A stretch of DNA of 64,000 bases from Aromatoleum diolicum (GCF_012910955.1 NZ_WTVQ01000001.1:124001-188000), one strand, 5' to 3'. Positions 19,329 to 27,801 are shown, numbered from the stretch's first letter. Program-made: numbers and translations. The notes: generated by a model not told the origin, from the sequence alone.

Positions 19329-19359
19329 GGAGCGTGGTACATCCCTTCGGACGCCAACC

Positions 19360-20598
19360 ATGAACCAGGATCTCCGCAGCCTCGCCACCGACGCCCCGCC
19401 CCACGGCGAACGCCAGGCCTTCCGGCGACTGCATGCGCTCGGGCGGATTGGTCTGCGCAGCGTGGCCTGCCTCGCGGCTCGCGGGGCGCGCGCGGACTGC
19501 CGGTGCTGCATCGAGGCCTGTCCGCGCGCGAGCCTGGCGCTGCACGACGGAGGCCTCGAGCTTGATCCGGTCGCGTGCAGCAGTTGCGGTATCTGTGCGG
19601 CGAGCTGCCCGACCGGGGCACTGGCAGTCGAGGGCTTTACGTTGCCTGCGGTAGTGCCGCCGCAGGGCATCACCGTCGCGTGCGAGCGCGTCCACGGCGC
19701 GGCGCCCGGCGCGGCACATCGCGTGCCGTGCCTCGGTGGCCTCGCGCTGACTGACTGGTTGCGTCTGGCACTGACGGCCGGCGACGCGCCACTGCGCATC
19801 GTCGACGATGGGTCCTGCACGCATTGCGCAAACGCAACCGGAGCGGGCGAGCCGGCAATTCCGTTGCTGGACGCGGCACGCCGCGCGCTGACGGAAGCCG
19901 GCGTACCCGCCGAAAGCCTGCCGCAGCGTGTCAAGCCGGCGCCGTTACCGAACGGTAACGAGGGTCGGAACGCCTCCGCCGACGAGGTCGTCGCCAGTCG
20001 TCGCGGCTTTTTCGCCGGTCTTTCGCGCTCTGTCGCGTCGGCACTGACGCAGACCACGACCGGCGATGCGCAGTTCGCCGCGCCCGCCAGGATCCAGCGG
20101 CCGCGACGCGACACCATTCCCGGGCAGCGCGGCGAGGAGACCCGCCTGTTGCTGTTGCAGATCGCGCAGCGCCACGGTCGCCCCCACCCAGTGCGTGCGA
20201 CGCTGCCCGCGCTCGCGGCGAACAGCGCATGCCGCGCCCACGGCGCCTGCACGGGTGTGTGCCCGACCGGCGCGCTGCAACTGGAAAGCGACGCGGACAA
20301 CGCATCCGCACATCTGCGTTTCGACGCCTGGCTGTGTGTCGCTTGCGGCGCCTGTTCGGGCATTTGCCCGTCGCGCGCACTGACGCTGGAACCCCGCGCG
20401 TGGCGGCCGTTCGCCGTCGCGCCGGTCGAGCTTGCGGTGATCGGGCAATGTGAATGCCGGCGCTGCGGCGCGCTGTTCGCCGCAGGCGAGGACGAGTCGC
20501 TGTGCGAGCGCTGCCGCAAGACCGAAGCGCTGGCACGTGCCGGCTTCGCGCTGTTCCACCGACACAGGGAGACGCCTGCTGCGCCGGAAGGTCCGTGA
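19360..20598 (+). CDS. arxB': Polyferredoxin-type [4Fe-4S] protein, ArxB'-like
   Basis: A 412-residue cysteine-rich protein with four ferredoxin-type cysteine clusters in two pairs: CRCCIEACP and CSSCGICAASCP (residues about 47-88), then CRAHGACTGVCP and CVACGACSGICP (about 290-345). A zinc-ribbon-like CxCRRC...CERC closes the protein. No secretion signal is seen at the start, although an RR-hydrophobic segment (SRRGFFAGLSRSV) lies mid-protein between the two halves. It is the first gene of the oxidase operon, the position of ArxB' in known arx clusters. Its role there is not established; electron transfer or cofactor maturation are both possible. Confidence 0.85.
   Translation: MNQDLRSLATDAPPHGERQAFRRLHALGRIGLRSVACLAARGARADCRCCIEACPRASLALHDGGLELDPVACSSCGICAASCPTGALAVEGFTLPAVVPPQGITVACERVHGAAPGAAHRVPCLGGLALTDWLRLALTAGDAPLRIVDDGSCTHCANATGAGEPAIPLLDAARRALTEAGVPAESLPQRVKPAPLPNGNEGRNASADEVVASRRGFFAGLSRSVASALTQTTTGDAQFAAPARIQRPRRDTIPGQRGEETRLLLLQIAQRHGRPHPVRATLPALAANSACRAHGACTGVCPTGALQLESDADNASAHLRFDAWLCVACGACSGICPSRALTLEPRAWRPFAVAPVELAVIGQCECRRCGALFAAGEDESLCERCRKTEALARAGFALFHRHRETPAAPEGP
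19944..19959. promoter_or_regulatory. Third GTTAC-N6-GTAAC dyad inside arxB'
   Basis: GTTAC-CGAACG-GTAAC, a perfectly symmetric copy of the intergenic dyads about 700 bp downstream, inside the arxB' coding sequence. It may be an auxiliary ArxR site or a chance match. Confidence 0.4.
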
Positions 20599-20662
20599 GG
20601 GCTGCGGGCTGCAATCCGCAAGGGAATACCACGCCAAGAAGGTCATTGGAGGAGCAAGGAAA

Positions 20663-23152
20663 ATGGAAATACTGAAGAAACTCATTTCACGGCGCCGCTT
20701 CCTGCAGGTCAGTGGTGCGGGTACCGCCGCGGGAGCAGCAGTGGTCGGCAGCGGAGGGGTGGGCATCGGCGGTCTCAGCACGCTCACCGAGGCGCAGGCC
20801 GCCACGGTGGACGGCAACACCGTCGTCACGAAGAGCATCTGCGCGCAGTGCCCGGCGCGCTGCGGCATCGACGTCTATACGACCAACGGCAAGGTGCACG
20901 CGATCTACGGCAACGCGGGACATCCGATCGCCAACGGCAAGGGCTGCCCGAAGATGCATCTGGGCACCTACATCCTGTACGACCCGGACCGCTTCAAGGG
21001 GCCGATGAAGCGCACCAACGCGAAGAAGGGACGCAACGAGGATCCACAGTTCGTGCCGATCTCGTGGGAAGAGGCCTACCAGACCGTCGCCGACCGCATG
21101 AACGCGCTGCGCGACAAGGGCGAATCACACCGCTTCGGCCTGTTCTTCGGCCGCGGCTGGGGCGCGACCGACGTCGGCGTGACACTGGCCCCGATGGCGA
21201 AGCTGTATGGCTCGCCCAACATCGGCATCGGGCATTCGTCGATGTGCTCGGACGGGTCGGTGCTCGCAAAGCAATGCACCGACGGCAACGCGTCGTACAG
21301 CTCCTACGATTACCGCAATGCGAACTATCTGCTGATTTTCGGTGCGAACTTCCTCGAGTCCTTCCGCCCGTACAACAACAACCTGCAGGTGTGGGGCTAC
21401 ATCCGCGGCGAGAAGGCGCCGAAGACGCGCGTGACGGCGGTCGACGTGCATATGAACCAGACGCTGGCGGCGTCGGACCGCGCGCTGCTGGTCAAGCCCG
21501 GCACCGACGGCGCGCTGGCGCTGGCGATCGCCCACGTGATCCTCACCGAAGGGCTGTGGGACCGCAAATTCGTTGGCGACTTCGCGGACGGACAGAACCA
21601 CTTCAAGGCGGGCGAACCGGTCGATGCGCCCTTCACCGAGAAATGGACGCTGGGGCTGGCCGAGTGGTGGAACGTCGAGTTGAAGGACCGCACGCCGCAG
21701 TGGGCCGCCGGGGTGACGACCATCCCGGCCGAGCTGATCGTGAAGACTGCCCGCGAATTCGCAACGACCAAGCCGGCCATCGCGCTGTTCGAGCGCGGCG
21801 CGCACAACCACAGCAACGGCGTGCTGAACGGCATGGCAATCCATTCGCTGAACGCGCTGGTGGGCTCGCTGTTCGCCGAGGGCGGGCTCGCCTACCAGAT
21901 GGGTCCGGCCTATGGCCCGGCGCCGGCAAACCCTGATGAACACCTCGACGATTACGCGAACAACGGCCCGCACAAGGCCATGGCACGCATCGACCTGAAG
22001 GGCCACGAGGACGGCTACATGTTCGCGAAGAACATGCTGCAGGAAGTGCCGAAGAACCACCTCGCGAACAAGCCGTACAAGATGGACACGGTGATGTTCT
22101 ACATGACCAATCCGGTGTTCTCGTCGCCCGACGCGACGGCGTGGGAGAAGATGCTCGCCGAAGTGTTCGTCATCGACACCTCGCCCTTCCCGGGCGAGAC
22201 CGCGGTGATGGCCGACCTGATCCTGCCCGACTCGACCTATCTCGAACGCTGGCAGGATGCGCCGACCTACCCCTTCCAGGGCTGGCCGCTGGCGCAGATC
22301 CGCACCCCGGCCATCAAGCCGCTGTATGACACGAAGACGTTCGGCAACACGCTGATCGAGATCGGCAAGCGCATCAAGGGACCGACCAGCGAGTACTACG
22401 CGAAACTCGACAACGTCGAGAACATCCTGCGGCATCTGGCCAAGGGTTTCGAGGCGAGCCCCGGCGACAACGGCGTGAACAGCTTCGAGTCGTGGGTCGA
22501 GAAAGGCGTCTGGTACAAGAAGCCTTACCACTGGCGCCAGGTGCGCGGCGAGTTCTTCGAGTGGGACGGCCAGGGGTGGAACAAGCCGATGAGCGCCGAC
22601 GACGTGAAGAAGAACTTGCTGAAGACCGATTCGGGCAAGTTCGAGTTCAAGTCCTCCTACCTCGACCACAAGCGCGACTGGGTGATCGCCAAGACCGGCC
22701 GCGACCCGGCGAAATTCAATTTCCCGCACTGGGAAGAGCCGAAACACACCGGCAGCGGCGATCTGCATTTCGTCAGCCCGAAGAACGCAATGCACGCGGA
22801 AGGCCGCAGCGCGAACATCCCCAACGCGATCTCGCTGATGCAGCCGACGGTCGGCGGGCGCAAGCATGTGTGCGCCGAAGTCCACCCGTCCGTCGCGAAA
22901 GCCAAGGGTTTCAAAGACGGCGACCGGATCCGCATCAAATCGACGCTCGGCGAGATCACCGCGATCGCGCGCGTCACCGAGCTGACCCGCCCCGACGTCA
23001 TCGTGCTGCCCTTCGAGCACGGCCACTGGGCGCACGGACGCTGGGCGAAGGAGCGTGGCTCGCACGTGGATTCGATCATCGACAACCAGTCCGACCGCAT
23101 CTCGGGCATGGCCAATTACTACACCGGCAAGGTGTCGGTCGAGAAGGCTTGA
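20663..23152 (+). CDS. arxA: Arsenite oxidase catalytic molybdopterin subunit, Arx type
   Basis: An 829-residue DMSO-reductase-family enzyme exported by Tat (SRRRFLQVSGAG, residues 9-20). The [4Fe-4S] ligand set is C60-x2-C63-x3-C67-x27-C95, unlike the [3Fe-4S] aerobic AioA. FFGRGWG (161-167) is the segment I recall as diagnostic for Arx versus respiratory arsenate reductase ArrA. GHSSMCSDGS gives Cys195 as probable Mo ligand. The C-terminal MGD domain is intact to the end. ArxA oxidises As(III) to As(V) in the periplasm and feeds electrons to ArxB. The start has GGAGGAGCAAGGA upstream. Related thiosulfate, polysulfide or tetrathionate reductases cannot be excluded by sequence alone, but the whole operon and the ars genes favour Arx. 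Confidence 0.88.
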   Translation: MEILKKLISRRRFLQVSGAGTAAGAAVVGSGGVGIGGLSTLTEAQAATVDGNTVVTKSICAQCPARCGIDVYTTNGKVHAIYGNAGHPIANGKGCPKMHLGTYILYDPDRFKGPMKRTNAKKGRNEDPQFVPISWEEAYQTVADRMNALRDKGESHRFGLFFGRGWGATDVGVTLAPMAKLYGSPNIGIGHSSMCSDGSVLAKQCTDGNASYSSYDYRNANYLLIFGANFLESFRPYNNNLQVWGYIRGEKAPKTRVTAVDVHMNQTLAASDRALLVKPGTDGALALAIAHVILTEGLWDRKFVGDFADGQNHFKAGEPVDAPFTEKWTLGLAEWWNVELKDRTPQWAAGVTTIPAELIVKTAREFATTKPAIALFERGAHNHSNGVLNGMAIHSLNALVGSLFAEGGLAYQMGPAYGPAPANPDEHLDDYANNGPHKAMARIDLKGHEDGYMFAKNMLQEVPKNHLANKPYKMDTVMFYMTNPVFSSPDATAWEKMLAEVFVIDTSPFPGETAVMADLILPDSTYLERWQDAPTYPFQGWPLAQIRTPAIKPLYDTKTFGNTLIEIGKRIKGPTSEYYAKLDNVENILRHLAKGFEASPGDNGVNSFESWVEKGVWYKKPYHWRQVRGEFFEWDGQGWNKPMSADDVKKNLLKTDSGKFEFKSSYLDHKRDWVIAKTGRDPAKFNFPHWEEPKHTGSGDLHFVSPKNAMHAEGRSANIPNAISLMQPTVGGRKHVCAEVHPSVAKAKGFKDGDRIRIKSTLGEITAIARVTELTRPDVIVLPFEHGHWAHGRWAKERGSHVDSIIDNQSDRISGMANYYTGKVSVEKA

Positions 23153-23165
23153 GGAGATCACCAAA

Positions 23166-23924
23166 ATGGCTAAATGGGGAATGGTCATCGACCTGGAGAA
23201 GTGCACCGGCTGCCAGGCCTGCAGCACTGCCTGCCAGATGGAAAACAACCGCCTGCCCGGCGAAAACTACCAGGATGTCCTGTACTACACGGAAGGCAAG
23301 CAACCCACGCCGACGCTGAAGTGGTTCCCGCGCCCGTGCATGCACTGCGAGGAGCCGTCGTGCATGCACGTGTGCCCGACCAAGGCCACCTACAAGACCG
23401 AAGACGGCGTGGTGCTGATCGACTGGGACAAGTGCATCGGCTGCAAGTACTGCATGATCGCGTGCCCGTACGGGGTGCGCTTCTATACCGACGAGAAGGC
23501 GCTGATCGAGCCGAACATCAAGCAGGTGTTCAAGGGCGACGGCGACCTGTCGTGGAACCCGCCGTACAAGGGCCCGCAGCAGGATCCGAAGCATGGCGTC
23601 GGCATCCAGCCCAACGGCGTGGTGTCGAAGTGCAACTTCTGCTACCACAAGATCAGCAAGGCGCCGAAAGGGGTCGCGGATCTCGACGAGAGCAATCCCG
23701 AACTCGTCGAATACGTGCCCGCCTGCGTGCGCACCTGTGCGCCGAAGGCGCGCTATTTCGGCGATCTGGACAACCCGAACTCGCAGGTCAGCCGGCTGAT
23801 TTCCGACAAACAAGGCACGCGCCTGCTCGACCACACCGGCAACAAGCCGCAGGTGTACTACCTGACCGGCGGCGGCGCAGCCGGCAGCGCGGTACCGGGC
23901 ACCCGTTCCAACAAGAAAGCGTGA
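23166..23924 (+). CDS. arxB: Arsenite oxidase iron-sulfur subunit ArxB (four [4Fe-4S] clusters)
   Basis: A 252-residue DmsB/PhsB-like electron-transfer subunit. Four cysteine groups are intact: CTGCQACSTAC, CMHCEEPSCMHVC, CIGCKYCMIAC and CNFCYHK...CVRTC. There is no signal peptide, so it should be co-exported with Tat-targeted ArxA. It passes electrons between ArxA and the membrane anchor ArxC. It starts 13 bp after arxA, with GAGGAGATC upstream. Confidence 0.92.
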   Translation: MAKWGMVIDLEKCTGCQACSTACQMENNRLPGENYQDVLYYTEGKQPTPTLKWFPRPCMHCEEPSCMHVCPTKATYKTEDGVVLIDWDKCIGCKYCMIACPYGVRFYTDEKALIEPNIKQVFKGDGDLSWNPPYKGPQQDPKHGVGIQPNGVVSKCNFCYHKISKAPKGVADLDESNPELVEYVPACVRTCAPKARYFGDLDNPNSQVSRLISDKQGTRLLDHTGNKPQVYYLTGGGAAGSAVPGTRSNKKA

Positions 23925-23937
23925 GGAGGAGCAGACC

Positions 23938-25062
23938 ATGGCAACACAAGCACAAGGCAGCGGCCCGGTGAGCGCGGTACTGATGGCGGGCCTCGCGGGG
24001 CTGGTCATCAGCCTCGCCATCGCCTTCATGAACCTGCTGTCGGGCGGCCACAGCGCCTTCAACACCGGCAGCGACGGCGTCTCGTGGGGACTGCCGGTCG
24101 TCAACTACGTGTTCTTCGCACTGACCTCGACCGGCCTCACGCTGGTCTCGTCACTTGCGATGACTTTCGGCAACAAGGGCTGGTATCCCATCGCCAAGCG
24201 TTGCGTGTGGCTGTCGCTGGTGACGCTGGTGGCCGGGTTCGCGTCGCTGGCACTCGAGCTGGGCCACCCGTTCCGCATGCTGTGGGCGATCCCGCTGAAC
24301 GCGCAGCTGGTGTCGCCGCTGAACTGGATGGGGATCTTCTATGCGGTGTTTCTGGTGCTGGGCATCCTGAAGTTCATGCGCATCCACAACGGTGACTGGA
24401 ACAGCAGCACCAGCAAGCAGATCGGTGTCGCGGCGCTGGTCACCGAACTGCTCGCGGGCGGCATGCTGGGGATGGCCTTCGGCGCGATGGCGATGCGGCC
24501 GATGTGGTACGGCAACCTCGTGCCGCTGTACTTCATCCTGACCGCGGCCTGCACCGGCGCGGCCTTCGCGATGCTGGTCACGTATCTGAGCTACGGCAGC
24601 GAGGAGGCGATGCCGGGCCAGGTGCGCTCGTTGATGCAGGGGGCGCTGCCCACCGCCTTCGCCGGGCTGCTCGGCATCACCATCCTGGTGATCGGCTACC
24701 GCACGGTGATCGGCCTGTGGAGCAATGCCGACGGGCTGCAGGTGTGGGACACGATCGTCGCTTCGCCGTGGTTCTGGATCGAGGCGGCACTGCTCATCGG
24801 CGCCTTCTGGCTGCTGCTCCAGCGCAGGGCCTTGGCGCTCGCGTCCGTGATGGTGATCGGCGGCTTCTTCATCGACCGCTACGAGTTCGTCATCGGCGGG
24901 CAACTGCTGCCGCTGTTCAAGGGCAGCTGGGTACCGGACCTGATCGCCTACACGCCCTCGACGACCGAGTGGATGCTGACCCTGATGGCGTTCTCGATCG
25001 TGCTGGTCGGCTGGGCATTGGGCGAGCGGATGTTCAATCTCGGCGCCGTGCCGCGGGACTGA
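23938..25062 (+). CDS. arxC: NrfD/PsrC-family membrane anchor and quinone-interacting subunit ArxC
   Basis: This 374-residue integral membrane protein has about nine or ten predicted hydrophobic helices, the first at residues 12-33 (VLMAGLAGLVISLAIAFMNLLSG). Family motifs are the conserved EL-G-H-P-F segment (ALELGHPFRMLWAI) and the acidic helix regions facing the quinone. It anchors ArxAB to the cytoplasmic membrane and exchanges electrons with the quinone pool. Start 13 bp after arxB, with GAGGAGCAGACC before it. Confidence 0.9.
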   Translation: MATQAQGSGPVSAVLMAGLAGLVISLAIAFMNLLSGGHSAFNTGSDGVSWGLPVVNYVFFALTSTGLTLVSSLAMTFGNKGWYPIAKRCVWLSLVTLVAGFASLALELGHPFRMLWAIPLNAQLVSPLNWMGIFYAVFLVLGILKFMRIHNGDWNSSTSKQIGVAALVTELLAGGMLGMAFGAMAMRPMWYGNLVPLYFILTAACTGAAFAMLVTYLSYGSEEAMPGQVRSLMQGALPTAFAGLLGITILVIGYRTVIGLWSNADGLQVWDTIVASPWFWIEAALLIGAFWLLLQRRALALASVMVIGGFFIDRYEFVIGGQLLPLFKGSWVPDLIAYTPSTTEWMLTLMAFSIVLVGWALGERMFNLGAVPRD

Positions 25063-25126
25063 GCACCGGCCCTTCCACGCGGGCCGGGCAGGCGCATGGG
25101 TACGCGCCCCGCCCGGTCCGCAACCA

Positions 25127-25159
25127 CGCCGGGGCAGGCTGCTTGCGCCCGCCCCGGCG
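25127..25159 (+). other. Intercistronic hairpin between arxC and arxD
   Basis: CGCCGGGGC (25127-25135) pairs perfectly with GCCCCGGCG (25151-25159), with a 15-base loop. It is the strongest of several dyads in the 114-bp gap before arxD, which otherwise contains no gene. There is no T-run, so processing or lowered arxD expression is more likely than full termination. Confidence 0.5.
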
Positions 25160-25176
25160 GCACTTCGGGAAGACAC

Positions 25177-26040
25177 ATGATGGACGCACGAAATCTCGAA
25201 TCCCTCGCCGAACGCGGCGAGTTCTACCTGTGCCTCGCGCGCGCCTTCCTGACGCCCGTCCAGCCTGCAGCCTTTGCCGGCCTGCGGGACGCACTCGCCG
25301 ACGACCTTGCGGAACTCGGCGAATCCCTCGGCTACACCTGTGCCGGCGATGTGGCGTGCTACCGCGAGGCGATCGCCACGATTCCCGACCATGCGTCGTT
25401 GCTGCGCCTCTATAGCAGCCTGTTCGTCGCGCCCCCGCGATCGATCCAGATCAATACCGGCAGCTATCTTGATGGCGCCGTGAACGGCGGCTCGGTGGCG
25501 GCCATGGACGAGGCCTATCGCCGCTGCGGCGTCGCGCGTGACGCCGATTTCCACGACCTGTCGGACCACCTGTCGGTGCAGCTCGAATTCGTCGCGCTGC
25601 TGTACTTCCGCAGCGCCGAGACGATCGCCGGCGGCGCCCCGCTGCCCGCAGTGAGGCCGGAACACTTCCTCCATGATTTCGTGTCGCGCTGGCTGCCGCA
25701 CTTTATCGGCGATCTCGAAAAGGACGCGGAAAACCGCGGCGCCAGTCCGAACCCCTACCTCCCGCTCGCGCGTATCCTGGCCGCCGCGGTCGCGCACGAC
25801 GCCGTCGCCGAGGCGCTCCCGGCCACCACGCAACGCGCACACAAGGCCATCAGCAAGGCGCGCCACGATCGCGCCGAGCGCGGCGTGACCGACGAGGACA
25901 TGGCGTTCATCGCGCGCAAGCTGCGCGAAAAGGGCCTGTCGACCGACCATCTGGCGATCCCGCCCGAACGGCGCGACGAAGCGCAGGGCTACTCGCGCGG
26001 CCAGCCCCCCGGACCACGCAGGGGATCGCGTTACGAATGA
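25177..26040 (+). CDS. arxD: TorD-family molybdoenzyme chaperone ArxD
   Basis: A 287-residue all-helical cytoplasmic chaperone of the TorD/DmsD class, last gene of the operon. Family features are LAERGEFYLCLARAFLTP, LRLYSSLFVAPPRSIQINTGSYLDGAVNGGSVAAMDEAYRRCGV and DHLSVQLEFVALLYFRSAE, followed by the ...EHFLHDFVSRWLPHFIGDLEKDAEN block. It should bind the ArxA Tat signal until Mo cofactor is inserted. The C-terminal extension (RRDEAQGYSRGQPPGPRRGSRYE) is basic and looks disordered. Two ATGs (25177, 25180) are possible. Confidence 0.87.
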   Translation: MMDARNLESLAERGEFYLCLARAFLTPVQPAAFAGLRDALADDLAELGESLGYTCAGDVACYREAIATIPDHASLLRLYSSLFVAPPRSIQINTGSYLDGAVNGGSVAAMDEAYRRCGVARDADFHDLSDHLSVQLEFVALLYFRSAETIAGGAPLPAVRPEHFLHDFVSRWLPHFIGDLEKDAENRGASPNPYLPLARILAAAVAHDAVAEALPATTQRAHKAISKARHDRAERGVTDEDMAFIARKLREKGLSTDHLAIPPERRDEAQGYSRGQPPGPRRGSRYE

Positions 26041-26547
26041 GGCGGTCTGCGGGCCAGTGACAGGCGGTCATCGTCCCGCTACCTGGCCGAAACCTTTCCG
26101 CCCGACATCGAGGCACGGATCCTCGACCATGGGCTGCCGGACGGCATCGAGCTGGCGCCCGGCGGGGTGCTCGAACCGGGCGGCGCCTGATTGCCGGTGA
26201 GTCCGCGCAGGGCGGATGAGCGTCGCAGCCGCGTCAAAGCCAAGCTGCATTGGTCCAAGGTCGCCGCATCGGGCAAACCGCCCATCCTCGTCATCAGCGC
26301 CATAATGCGAAAGCGCGCCCTCGGCGTGCGCAAATCCGGCAAGGCGGTCGCCCCGCCATGCCTCACGCATGACTCCGATCGCTGTAACGACGTGCTGTCC
26401 GCAGCGGCGCCCCTTCAGCCATCACTGCAATCGCGGCGATATTCGCCTAGGATACGAGCGGTGCGCGCGCGGCATGCCGGGATCCGGCGCTTGGGCGTGA
26501 CAAATGGAACAGGCGATGGTGCACTAATTGGTTAACAGGAGAAATAC
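26041..26547. other. Gap with possible degraded coding sequence after arxD
   Basis: About 500 bp with no convincing gene. Reading on in the arxD frame past its stop gives RYLAETFPPDIEARILDHGL and a further 18 residues to a stop at 26190, with no start codon. Just after, a plus frame from about 26191 reads HWSKVAASGKPPILVISAIMRKRA, faintly like the tail of an IS110-family transposase. I cannot confirm either. The 3' end carries the hemerythrin ribosome-binding site (ACAGGAGAAATAC). Confidence 0.35.
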
Positions 26548-26961
26548 GTGATCGACATCAGATGGGACAGCAAATTCGAAGTCGGGCATCCACGCATCGA
26601 TCCCGAACATCGGGTGTTCGTCGACCTGATCCGCACGGTGTCGCTCGAGGCCGAAAAGAACTGCACGCGGGAGAAGGCGTTACGGCTACTGCTGGAGGTG
26701 CGCAAATACGCGGAATTCCACTTCATCAGCGAAGAAAACATCATGCTCGACATCGGCTACCCGGACTACGAGGAGCACCGCGACGAGCACGCATGGCTGC
26801 TGCGCCGACTCGAGCACGAGACGCACCTTTACTACACCGGCGACGCGCCCCTCGAACATCTGGCGCATTTCATGTTCGACTGGTTCGCACGCCACACGAC
26901 GGTGGACGACAAGAAGCTCGTTGATTGCATCGCCGCACACAATGCGCTGGCCAACGTGTAA
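26548..26961 (+). CDS. Bacteriohemerythrin (single-domain di-iron O2-binding protein)
   Basis: A 137-residue single-domain hemerythrin. All expected di-iron ligands are present: His21, His58 and Glu62 (EFHFISEE), His77 and His81 (EEHRDEH), His116 and Asp121 (ARHTTVDDK). The start is GTG, supported by AGGAG seven bases upstream. It binds O2 reversibly and may scavenge or deliver oxygen, protecting O2-sensitive metalloenzymes. It lies alone between arxD and the convergent ars operon, so a link to arsenite metabolism is only positional. Confidence 0.9.
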   Translation: MIDIRWDSKFEVGHPRIDPEHRVFVDLIRTVSLEAEKNCTREKALRLLLEVRKYAEFHFISEENIMLDIGYPDYEEHRDEHAWLLRRLEHETHLYYTGDAPLEHLAHFMFDWFARHTTVDDKKLVDCIAAHNALANV

Positions 26962-27131
26962 TCCCCTTCGCCGTATGGCATCGCGTCGTGGTGTGGCGAT
27001 GCGCGGCGCGCTGCGAAGCCTTCGGCGGCGCCGGGCAGACGGGGCGCATCAAGCCGCCGCCGCACGGCCGGCTTGCCCGGCGCCATGCGACCGCGGAATT
27101 CGCTCCCGCCGCGCGCTCAACGTCCCCGCGC

Positions 27132-27527
27132 TCAGGATCGCCCGCCCGCCTCGCGCTCGGCCTCGAACAGCAGGCTAGCCAGCGAACTCAGGCCCTCCTG
27201 CTGTGCGGCCTCGGAAATCTCCTCCAGGCTCGCGCCGCGGTCGATCATCCGCGCGGTCTCGCTCGTCGCGGGAAGCTGCTGGCGAAACTCCTGCAGCCGC
27301 GCCGCTACCGCATCGATCACCGTACGCTGCGGCGCGGGTTCACCGCCCGCATCGAGGTTTTCCTCGCAGGCCTCGAACAGCGCCCCGGCCAGCGCATGCA
27401 AACCCTCCTCGGTCGCGCACGCCGAAATCTCCTCCGGCGCGGCCCCACGATCGATCGCCGCTGCGGTCGTGCTGCCGTCCGGCAACGTGCCCCTGAAGTT
27501 TTCCAGAATCTGCCTGATCGCATCCAT
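27132..27527 (-). CDS. Small protein with two tandem repeats similar to the GspE/PilB C-terminal motif, function unknown
   Basis: A 131-residue protein built from two copies of one unit (about residues 1-60 and 69-128). Aligned parts are IDRGAAPEEISACATEEGLH and IDRGASLEEISEAAQQEGLS, each followed by LAxxLFEAxEE. The short motif RGAS-x-EEI-x3-A-x2-EG resembles the helical segment near the C-terminus of GspE/PilB secretion ATPases, but no ATPase is present. It is acidic and has no signal, cysteine or membrane segment. The start at 27527 has GGAGAG upstream. It lies downstream of acr3 on the same strand with a 274-bp gap, so it may not belong to the ars operon. Confidence 0.6.
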   Translation of the reverse strand: MDAIRQILENFRGTLPDGSTTAAAIDRGAAPEEISACATEEGLHALAGALFEACEENLDAGGEPAPQRTVIDAVAARLQEFRQQLPATSETARMIDRGASLEEISEAAQQEGLSSLASLLFEAEREAGGRS

Positions 27528-27801
27528 GTCGCTCTCCTCGCTCGGACCCCCACTATCCAGTTTCAATCTAGGTTACGAGTGCGTCATGTGAAAGGAGTAC
27601 GCGACCACGGCCAGACGCGGAGCTACCGGCACCGCCAAAACCATGTTCAGATCGGCATGCTGTCGCGCGACCCGAAAGACGCGGAAAAGACCGCGGTGGC
27701 CCTGACCTGCCGGCGCAGCGCATCACGAGGGAAGTCGGGCGCAGCACGCGCGAACGGGCCGCCAGCCTGCGCGCTTCCGCGTCTGATCCGGCCGGAATCG
27801 A

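Noticed and set aside
19343-19358. TGGTAC-ATCCC-TTCGG as a sigma-54 promoter
   Set aside because: It lacks the -12 GC, and its start site would fall inside the arxB' coding sequence.
20663-23152. Call as thiosulfate, polysulfide or tetrathionate reductase catalytic subunit
   Set aside because: These are relatives, but the arxXSR trio, ArxB', the GRGWG segment and the adjoining ars operon fit arsenite oxidase better.
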